A stretch of DNA of 35,139 nt from assembly GCA_030705945.1 (NCBI GenBank), contig JAUZPS010000002.1, positions 1-35,139 on the forward strand, written 5' to 3'. This document shows, one piece after another, positions 28,721 through 35,139 of this stretch. The DNA is from Bacillota bacterium (GTDB lineage Bacteria > Bacillota > Clostridia > Acetivibrionales > DSM-2933). The notes under the pieces were generated by a model. That model was not told where the DNA came from and ran no database searches. It worked only from the letters and a program-made list of their open reading frames with translations. Position numbers and translations under genes: made by a program. Within the stretch, counting starts at the first letter, position 1, and the number at the start of each line of letters is the position of its first letter.

Positions 28721-29167
28721 TTACTCTTGCTCTATTTTTATTTTAAGCTTAGCGCTAACCTCAGGGTAGAGTTTAACATTAGCCTCAGTAGTTCCTAGTG
28801 ATTTAATTGCGTCCTCAAGAATAATTTGTTTTTTATCGATATCAAGTTTAAAATCACTCTTAAGCTTGTCCGATACATCCTTATTTGTTATTGATCCAAA
28901 AAGTTTACCGCTTTCGCTTGCCTTAGCTTTTAACACTACTGTGATATTCTTTATTTTTTCAGCTGTTTCCTTAGCTTTCGCGAGTTCTTTTTCCTTCTTC
29001 ATCTTTTCGGATTCATTCTTGCTTTTCATTACATTTATATTTGACGCGCTTGCTTCAATAGCTAATCCTTTAGGCAAAAGAAAATTTCTTGCGTAACCGT
29101 CGCTCACTTCCACCAGATTGTCTTTCTTGCCTAATCCTTTAACATCCGCCTTTAATATGACTTTCAT
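28721..29167 (-). CDS. rplI: 50S ribosomal protein L9
   Basis: 148 aa; MKVILKADVKGLGKKDNLVEVSDGYARNFLLPKGLA. Confidence 0.97.
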   Translation of the reverse strand: MKVILKADVKGLGKKDNLVEVSDGYARNFLLPKGLAIEASASNINVMKSKNESEKMKKEKELAKAKETAEKIKNITVVLKAKASESGKLFGSITNKDVSDKLKSDFKLDIDKKQIILEDAIKSLGTTEANVKLYPEVSAKLKIKIEQE

Positions 29168-29200
29168 ATGGATACCCCCAAAAGTATTATTTTGTACTTC

Positions 29201-31210
29201 CTAATTGCTGACTGAATTAAGTTCATTAGTATATTCAATTATAGCGCATTTTAATTTTTCTATGGCATTTTCAACAGAAATTCCTTCAAGCTGAGCTCCA
29301 GCTACGGATAAATGGCCTCCGCCTCCAAGCTTTTCCATAATCATCTGGACATTTATATCGCCAAGTGATCTGCCGCTTATTACAACCTCATTTCCCAGAT
29401 TACTCAAAACAAATGCCGCCGTGATGCCTAGAAGGTTCAAAAGCTGATCTGCGGCCTGAGCCGATATTAACTGGGCGTTTTTTACATTTTGCGGACACAC
29501 AGAGATTGCAATTTTGTCATTGATAATCTCAGCATTTTTAACTACATTAGAAATATTTACATACGTCTCTATGTCATTCTGGAAAAGCTGCTTAACCGCA
29601 ACCGTATCAACTCCCTGCCTTCTTAAGAACGACGCGGCTTCAAAGGTTCTCACGCCTGTCTTAAAGGTAAAATTCTTGGTGTCAACAACAATTCCGGCAT
29701 ATAATGCCTCGGCTTCTAATTGTTTAAGCTTAACTTTTTCTTCAACATACTGCAAAATCTCAGTGATGAGCTCACATGTAGAAGAAGCGTAGGTTTCCTG
29801 ATAAGTCAGGACAGCATCCTGAATATAATCCGCCCCTCTCCTGTGATGATCTATTACAACAATCTGATTGGTAAACTTTATAAGATCAGGACTCTCTGTG
29901 AATGACGGTCTATGGGTATCTAGTATTATCAGCAGGGTTTTCTTGTTAATTCTGTCCAAAGCTTCGCTGCTTCTTATAAAAAGACCTGTGTAATCAGGAT
30001 TTTTTTCTATTTTGGTCAATATATTTTCAATGGTTGGATTAGAGCTATTTAGAACCATATGAACATTTTTATCCCTGTTCTTTACAATCCGGCTAACCCC
30101 CAAAGCCGCCCCAAGGCAATCAATATCGCAATATTCATGCCCCATAATCAATACTTCCGGGGCCTGTTCTATCAGCTCCCTTAAAGCGTAAGCAATAACT
30201 CTCGCTTTGACTCTTGTTCTCTTTTCCAGCTCCCTGGTTTTTCCTCCGAAAAAGCTGAAATTTTCTCCATTTCTTATAACAACATGGTCGCCTCCCCTTC
30301 CAAGCGCTATATCAATACATGCGCTTGCGTTTGAGAAGTTCTCTGTGATTGTCTTACCATTTATTCCAAATCCCAGGCTTAAAGTAACTGGAATTTTATT
30401 TCCGACATTAATTTCTTTAACAGTATCAAGTATCTCATATTTCTTATCTTCAAATTCTTTAAGGTATTTACATTCAAACACAAAAAGGTACTTGTCCCTT
30501 TCAAACTTCCTTATAATCCCTCCGGTATGACTCATCCAATTTACAATCTTCTTTTCAACTTCCGCAAGAAGCTGCGGCCTCGTTCCATCCTCAGCGCTCT
30601 GCATAAGATCGTCATAATTGTCAATAACTATTAATGCTATACATGTTTTTTCATCGTAATACTTTTTCTGCAGCTCAACAAATTCCGTATCGTCAAGAAG
30701 ATACAACATCAAAATAAATTCGCCCTTCTCGCTTTTCTTTTCTGCTTTTACAAAATTACCAAGGACATTGTAATTCCTGCTATTTATTATAACATTTTTA
30801 TTGATTTTAGCCTGTCCATCCAGTATCTTTTTGGGTTCTAGTTCATTCACAAAGGTTGTGATGGTCTTTTCTAAAAGGTCCTTCCCTCCAAATATATCTC
30901 TAAATGGTGGATTGTACCAGATTATCGTCCCATCCAGTTCCAGCACAACAAACGGCAATGGAAAATTTAACAAAGTATCCTTTGTTGCAGTATCAATGTG
31001 AAATGTTAAATCCTCAATATATTTTGTAAGTTCATTCTGCCTCTTGTACTCAAGTCTGATATTTAAAAAAACCATGAATGCAAAAAGCGCGAACCCCGCC
31101 ATACCAATCCAAAATTTGAGTATGGTCAAAATAACTACAAGTAGCAGTATGATCCCTAAGTAACTGCTTGCTCTGGGGATAAATGCCCACAAATACTTTT
31201 TATTCTCCAT
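29201..31210 (-). CDS. gdpP: GdpP-type cyclic-di-AMP phosphodiesterase (TM-PAS-degenerate GGDEF-DHH/DHHA1)
   Basis: 669 aa; two TM segments, PAS-like LPFVVLELDGTIIWYNPPF, DHH motifs GHEYCDIDCLGAALG and VVIDHHRRG, GGGGHLSVAG. Confidence 0.92.
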   Translation of the reverse strand: MENKKYLWAFIPRASSYLGIILLLVVILTILKFWIGMAGFALFAFMVFLNIRLEYKRQNELTKYIEDLTFHIDTATKDTLLNFPLPFVVLELDGTIIWYNPPFRDIFGGKDLLEKTITTFVNELEPKKILDGQAKINKNVIINSRNYNVLGNFVKAEKKSEKGEFILMLYLLDDTEFVELQKKYYDEKTCIALIVIDNYDDLMQSAEDGTRPQLLAEVEKKIVNWMSHTGGIIRKFERDKYLFVFECKYLKEFEDKKYEILDTVKEINVGNKIPVTLSLGFGINGKTITENFSNASACIDIALGRGGDHVVIRNGENFSFFGGKTRELEKRTRVKARVIAYALRELIEQAPEVLIMGHEYCDIDCLGAALGVSRIVKNRDKNVHMVLNSSNPTIENILTKIEKNPDYTGLFIRSSEALDRINKKTLLIILDTHRPSFTESPDLIKFTNQIVVIDHHRRGADYIQDAVLTYQETYASSTCELITEILQYVEEKVKLKQLEAEALYAGIVVDTKNFTFKTGVRTFEAASFLRRQGVDTVAVKQLFQNDIETYVNISNVVKNAEIINDKIAISVCPQNVKNAQLISAQAADQLLNLLGITAAFVLSNLGNEVVISGRSLGDINVQMIMEKLGGGGHLSVAGAQLEGISVENAIEKLKCAIIEYTNELNSVSN

Positions 31211-31219
31211 TTTAACTCC

Positions 31220-31555
31220 TTATTTCTTTATCCTGGAACAATTAAGATGTCTTGTCAACTCTGATAAATCACCATAATATTTTTCCACATCATGTTTCTC
31301 TACCAGACCCAATCTAATTTTGTTCTCCATTTTCATTTCAATGGCATTATAGCTAATTCCAAGCCTTTTTCCAAGCAAATAGCAGATCAGTATAATATTT
31401 GACAGGCTTTCGGTCACGGCTTCATGCACTTCCTCTTTAGCGCCGTTTACCAGTATCTTGAACAAGCCTGCAATATCGGTTAAAAGCTCACTCTTTAGCC
31501 ATTCGATTATTTTTATGTTTCGAGTTATATCTATTTCCTTATCAAAAAATGCCAT
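31220..31555 (-). CDS. MazG-like family protein
   Basis: 111 aa; helical KEEVHEAVTESLSNIILICYLLGKRLGI; location beside gdpP. Confidence 0.65.
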   Translation of the reverse strand: MAFFDKEIDITRNIKIIEWLKSELLTDIAGLFKILVNGAKEEVHEAVTESLSNIILICYLLGKRLGISYNAIEMKMENKIRLGLVEKHDVEKYYGDLSELTRHLNCSRIKK

Positions 31556-31614
31556 CTTACCACTCCAGTATAGTTTTATAATTAAGTATTATACCACAGA
31601 AAATAAAGTTATTT

Positions 31615-32451
31615 TTAATTTCCCTTAAATACAGGATAGGAACCTAAAAATTTATAAAACGATGTTTTTCTTGTAACCATAGTAAGCGCGTTTTTTAAGT
31701 CCTCATCCTCCCTATGGCCTGAAATATCAATGAAGAAAATATACCTGCCAAGCTTATTTTTAGCCGGTCTCGACTCGATTCTTGTCATATTTATATCCCA
31801 TAGGTTAAAAATGTCTAATATTCTATAAAGACTTCCGGGTTTATCCTCTGAAGAAAATGCAATAGACGTCTTGTCATCACCTGTTCTCTCGCTGTCACTT
31901 TGAGATATAACAGCAAACCTGGTATGATTGTTATCATTATCCTGTATCGACTCGTTAAGTATATCAAGCCCATACACTTTTGCGGCTATAGAGGACCCAA
32001 TTGCCGCCAATGAGCCATCGCCTTTAGCAACTTCTTCGGCAGCTCCTGCCGTACTGTATACGTACTTGATATGGGCATTAGGAAATTTCTCATTGATGTA
32101 TTTCCTGCATTGTCCAATAGGCTGAGGGTGGGAAATAATACAATCAATTTTTTTAGGATCGGTTCCCTTTTTTATCAATAAGTTCTGTTTAACTAAAATT
32201 ACTACCTCGCCTTTAATCTTCAAATCAACATCAATCGCCAGCATATCAAGAGTAACGTTTATAGCGCCTTCTAGAGAGTTTTCGATAGGAGCCATAGCTT
32301 CATCAATTTCTTTATTCTGAACCGCTAAAATTAAATCCGATATTCCGTTATACTCATATATGTCATACTTATCGTTTCTTCCTTCAATATATTTTAAAGT
32401 GGCCTCCTGAGAAAATGTTCCTTTAGGGCCTAGATAACCTATTTTTATCAT
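31615..32451 (-). CDS. pheA: Prephenate dehydratase
   Basis: MIKIGYLGPKGTFSQEATLKYIEG, NHTRFAVIS, C-terminal ACT domain KTSIAFSSEDKPGSLYRILDIF. The ATG at 32451 fits the SD better than the GTG at 32466. Confidence 0.95.
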   Translation of the reverse strand: MIKIGYLGPKGTFSQEATLKYIEGRNDKYDIYEYNGISDLILAVQNKEIDEAMAPIENSLEGAINVTLDMLAIDVDLKIKGEVVILVKQNLLIKKGTDPKKIDCIISHPQPIGQCRKYINEKFPNAHIKYVYSTAGAAEEVAKGDGSLAAIGSSIAAKVYGLDILNESIQDNDNNHTRFAVISQSDSERTGDDKTSIAFSSEDKPGSLYRILDIFNLWDINMTRIESRPAKNKLGRYIFFIDISGHREDEDLKNALTMVTRKTSFYKFLGSYPVFKGN

Positions 32452-32504
32452 ATTATAATCCCTCACAGGCGTATTTTTTATTTAACATTTTTAATATAGA
32501 CCTT

Positions 32505-32538
32505 AAAAAAGCCTATAGAATGTTCTATAGGCTTTTTT
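32505..32538 (-). terminator. Terminator after rpsF-ssb-rpsR
   Basis: aaaaaagcctatagaa tg ttctataggctttttt, perfect 16-bp palindrome. Confidence 0.9.
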
Positions 32539-32547
32539 ATCTTTTTA

Positions 32548-32838
32548 TTATTCAGCTGTATATGGCAAAAGCGCAACATGTCTTGCTCTTTTTATAGCCA
32601 TTGTCAACTGACGTTGATGTTTAGCGCAATTTCCAGAAATTCTTCTTGGAAGTATCTTTCCTCTTTCAGATATGAATTTACGGATTTTAGCTACATCCTT
32701 ATAATCGATATCATCAACTTTATCTACACAGAAGGCGCAGACCTTTTTCTTAGCCCTTCTCATTCTCATTCCGCCCTTGCCTTCTCCTTTATCGTAGGAA
32801 TCTCTTCCGCCGCTCTTTTCTCTTTTTCCACCTGGCAT
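32548..32838 (-). CDS. rpsR: 30S ribosomal protein S18
   Basis: [48 protein letters not shown]. Confidence 0.97.
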   Translation of the reverse strand: MPGGKREKSGGRDSYDKGEGKGGMRMRRAKKKVCAFCVDKVDDIDYKDVAKIRKFISERGKILPRRISGNCAKHQRQLTMAIKRARHVALLPYTAE

Positions 32839-32901
32839 TCTTCAAACCTCCTCTCGAACAATTAGCTTGTATATATTAAAATCATCATTAATCGATTTTA
32901 A

Positions 32902-33318
32902 TTAAAATGGCAACTCATCATCTTCTGGAATTGGATAGAATCCATCCTCATTCCCACTGTTATCTCCAAATGATGGTTTACCTGGAGTTCCTTCAGACTT
33001 TTTGCCGTCCGCAAAATAAGCTTCGTCAGCAATAACTTCAGTCACATAATGCCTCTTTCCCTCATTATCGTCCCAAGTTCTGGTCTGAATTCTTCCAACA
33101 ACAACAACCTGACGGCCTTTCTGAAAATACTTGCCGCATATTTCCGCAAGCTTGTTCCAAGCAACAACTGGAATAAAATCCGCCTGCTTTTCTTCACCTT
33201 GCTTTGAATAATTCCTGTTTACTGCAAGCGTAAAACTGCATACAGGAATATTATTTGCGCTTGTATATCTCAGTTCAGGCTCCTTTGTAAGTCTTCCCAT
33301 TAAAATGGCTTTATTCAT
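32902..33318 (-). CDS. ssb: Single-stranded DNA-binding protein
   Basis: MNKAILMGRLTKEPELRYTSANNIPVCSFTLAVNR; acidic tail PEDDELPF. Confidence 0.97.
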   Translation of the reverse strand: MNKAILMGRLTKEPELRYTSANNIPVCSFTLAVNRNYSKQGEEKQADFIPVVAWNKLAEICGKYFQKGRQVVVVGRIQTRTWDDNEGKRHYVTEVIADEAYFADGKKSEGTPGKPSFGDNSGNEDGFYPIPEDDELPF

Positions 33319-33327
33319 AAAATCACC

Positions 33328-33615
33328 TTATTTATCCTTTTTAATGATCATGTATTTTATTATGCCATCTGTAATTTTGTAAATTCTTTCAAGTTCATGT
33401 GGGAAACTAGATTCCGCGCTGAAATTTGCCATCACATAGTAGCCTTCATTACGGTCATTAATTGGGTACGCGAGCTTTCTCTTGCCCCATTCATCAATAC
33501 TGTCCAATTGAGCGGATGTTTCTAAAAGGCTCTTAAACTTTTCAACAAGAGCTTTTGTGCTTTCCTCGCCAATTTCAGGACTGATGATAAATATAGATTC
33601 GTATTTATTTACCAT
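33328..33615 (-). CDS. rpsF: 30S ribosomal protein S6
   Basis: MVNKYESIFIISPEIGEESTKALVEKFKSLL; WGKRKLAYPINDRNEGYYV. Confidence 0.97.
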   Translation of the reverse strand: MVNKYESIFIISPEIGEESTKALVEKFKSLLETSAQLDSIDEWGKRKLAYPINDRNEGYYVMANFSAESSFPHELERIYKITDGIIKYMIIKKDK

Positions 33616-33625
33616 TCGACTTCAC

Positions 33626-33666
33626 CTCCTCCCGGACTAAACGGCCCTGTATCTCGAATACAGAGC
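33626..33666 (-). promoter_or_regulatory. Structured rpsF leader, possible S6:S18 autoregulatory motif
   Basis: Minus strand CTCTGTATTCGAGATACAGGGCCGTTTAGTCCGGGAGGAGG: hairpin plus GGCCG/CCGG element over the SD. Confidence 0.4.
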
Positions 33667-33682
33667 AAGGATACGGTAACAG

Positions 33683-33711
33683 ATTGTATCATACTTTAGT
33701 TGTTTTTTCAA
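33683..33711 (-). promoter_or_regulatory. Sigma-A-type promoter for rpsF-ssb-rpsR
   Basis: Minus strand TTGAAA-N17-TACAAT. Confidence 0.7.
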
Positions 33712-33722
33712 GTATTTTTAGA

Positions 33723-33793
33723 AAATTTACGTAATATTATAAATTGCAAGTTAAAGTGACGTGAAATATCTGGTAAATTTACGTAATATTATA
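33723..33793. repeat. Perfect 19-bp direct repeat, 52-bp period, upstream of yabG
   Basis: aaatttacgtaatattata at 33723-33741 and 33775-33793. Confidence 0.9.
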
Positions 33794-33918
33794 TTGATTA
33801 TTATATTTAAACAATAAGTCTATTCTTTTTTGCAATCCTAAATTCATTTTCAAATAGTCCCATAATCTGACCTCTTGCATATTATGTAATATGCATTTTT
33901 TTATTGGAGGATTTTATA

Positions 33919-34745
33919 TGGCTGACTTTAGTGTTGGAGACATTGTGGTCAGAAAATCATATGGAAAAGATGTTTATTTCGTTATTACAGAGATCAAAAA
34001 TACTGAAAGCGGAAAACCATCTTACACATTACGAGGGCTTTTGATGAGAATTGAAGCAGACTCAGACGGTCACGATCTTCTAAAACAAAATCCAAGATTA
34101 GTAGATCAGGATAAACTAAATTATATAAAAAAAATGAAGCAGAATTTATTAGCTCTAAATCATTCAAGATATACGTATGGAATAAACCGACCTACTGGAA
34201 GATTCGGCAGGGTTTTGCAGTTAGACTCAAGTCAGGAATTTCTGAATATATGCCTCGACCACTACAGAGAGAATAAATTAGAATGCTATGGTCATGCAGT
34301 AGCAGAAAGTGAGCAGCCTCATGCAGTTGAGGATATGCTTAGTAGATACAAACCAGATATAATTGTTTTAACAGGTCACGATGGAATAAAAAAGAACGCT
34401 TCGGATCTTTACTCAATGGATAGTTACAGAAATTCAAAATATTTCGTCCAGTCAGTTATTGAAGCGCGAAAATATGAACCTGATAAAAACAGGCTCTGCG
34501 TATTTGCCGGCGCCTGCCAATCATATTTTGAGGCAATAATGAACGCTGGAGCAAATTTTGCAAGTTCACCTGGAAGAGTTTTAATAGACTGCCTTGATCC
34601 TGCAATTGTCTCAGAAAAAATCGCAACTACCGACACAAGGATGACAATAACTCCATGGTCAGTCGCGCAGCTCACTAAGTCAGGAAGTAAAGGTATTGGA
34701 GGTATAAACACAAGAGGTCGCATGATAGTCGGACGAATTAACTAA
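33919..34745 (+). CDS. yabG: YabG-family sporulation-specific protease
   Basis: MADFSVGDIVVRKSYGKDVYFVITEI, DIIVLTGHDGIKK, VFAGACQSYFEAIMNAGANFASSPGRVLIDCLDP. The ATG at 33919 follows a GGAGG SD. Confidence 0.93.
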
Positions 34746-34808
34746 TAAATTCCTTTGACTTAAGTCAATATCACATATAATATAAAATTACTTTTGTTCA
34801 GTATTTCT

Positions 34809-34848
34809 AAAGATATGGAACTGTTAGGTTTTACAGTTCCATATCTTT
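34809..34848. terminator. Strong hairpin downstream of yabG
   Basis: aaagatatggaactg ... cagttccatatcttt, 15-bp perfect stem, no clear T-run. Confidence 0.6.
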
Positions 34849-34855
34849 AGATAAC

Positions 34856-34960
34856 TATATAAAAAGCAATTAATCTTTTACATTTGCCTATCGCAAAATA
34901 ACGTTACAGCGTTCGTTATTTTGCTCCGTCAAATGTAAGATTAATAGTGCTTTTTATATA
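34856..34960 (+). repeat. Palindromic family 1, copy D
   Basis: One substitution relative to copy A (gttaaag>gttacag). Confidence 0.97.
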
Positions 34961-34961
34961 T

Positions 34962-34987
34962 ATAAGTTACGAAAATAAGTTACGAAA
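34962..34987. repeat. 13-bp tandem duplication at the left end of family 2 copy 2b
   Basis: ataagttacgaaa at 34962-34974 and 34975-34987. Confidence 0.9.
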
Positions 34988-35077
34988 AAATTTTACATTA
35001 AAAATGCAGTTAATGTGTCTGCATTTTTCTATCAAAGATGAACTTTTCGTAACCTATGAAGCAATGTATATATTTTG
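34977..35077 (+). repeat. Palindromic family 2, copy 2b
   Basis: aagttacgaaaaaattttacattaaaaatgcagttaatgtgtctgcatttttctatcaaagatgaacttttcgtaacctatgaagcaatgtatatattttg. Confidence 0.9.
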
Positions 35078-35139
35078 CAATATAAAAAATATATTTAAAA
35101 TGTTTATCACGAAACATCTATAAAATTAGTTTTATGCTA

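Noticed and set aside
34424-34723. 99-aa minus-strand ORF overlapping yabG
   Set aside because: Antisense to yabG, no SD or family support.
5898-34960. Family 1 repeats as a CRISPR array
   Set aside because: Copies are kilobases apart, are long palindromes rather than short repeats with spacers, and there are no cas genes.

Overview
This 35.1 kb window looks like part of a low-GC Clostridia-type chromosome (an inference from gene content). Almost all genes are on the minus strand; only a KimA-type permease and yabG are on plus. Read in transcription direction, the left half is a flagellar locus: comFC - yvyF-like - flgM - flgN - flgK - flgK - flgL - yviE/DUF6470 - fliW - csrA - flagellin - fliB (lysine N-methylase). 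It is followed by a secreted papain-like cysteine protease. The right half is housekeeping: recD2, a small GT-A-like membrane protein, metK with a SAM-I riboswitch, ftsH, hpt, tilS, dnaB, rplI, gdpP, a MazG-like gene, pheA, rpsR-ssb-rpsF, and yabG. The most interesting items are: (1) a family of ~105-bp long-palindromic intergenic elements, with four near-identical copies, one diverged copy and one half copy; several lie 46-62 nt upstream of start codons, one between the SAM riboswitch and metK and one inside the predicted flagellin leader; (2) a second ~102-bp palindromic family found twice, each time next to a copy of the first family but in swapped order; (3) one of two tandem FlgK paralogues carries what looks like an inserted vWA-like domain; (4) a predicted CsrA-binding hairpin and SD pair in the flagellin leader, next to fliW-csrA; (5) an hpt gene whose reading frame has no AUG/GUG/UUG start upstream of its conserved N-terminus, suggesting CUG or AUU initiation. 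All assignments come from reading the sequence; no database search was run.
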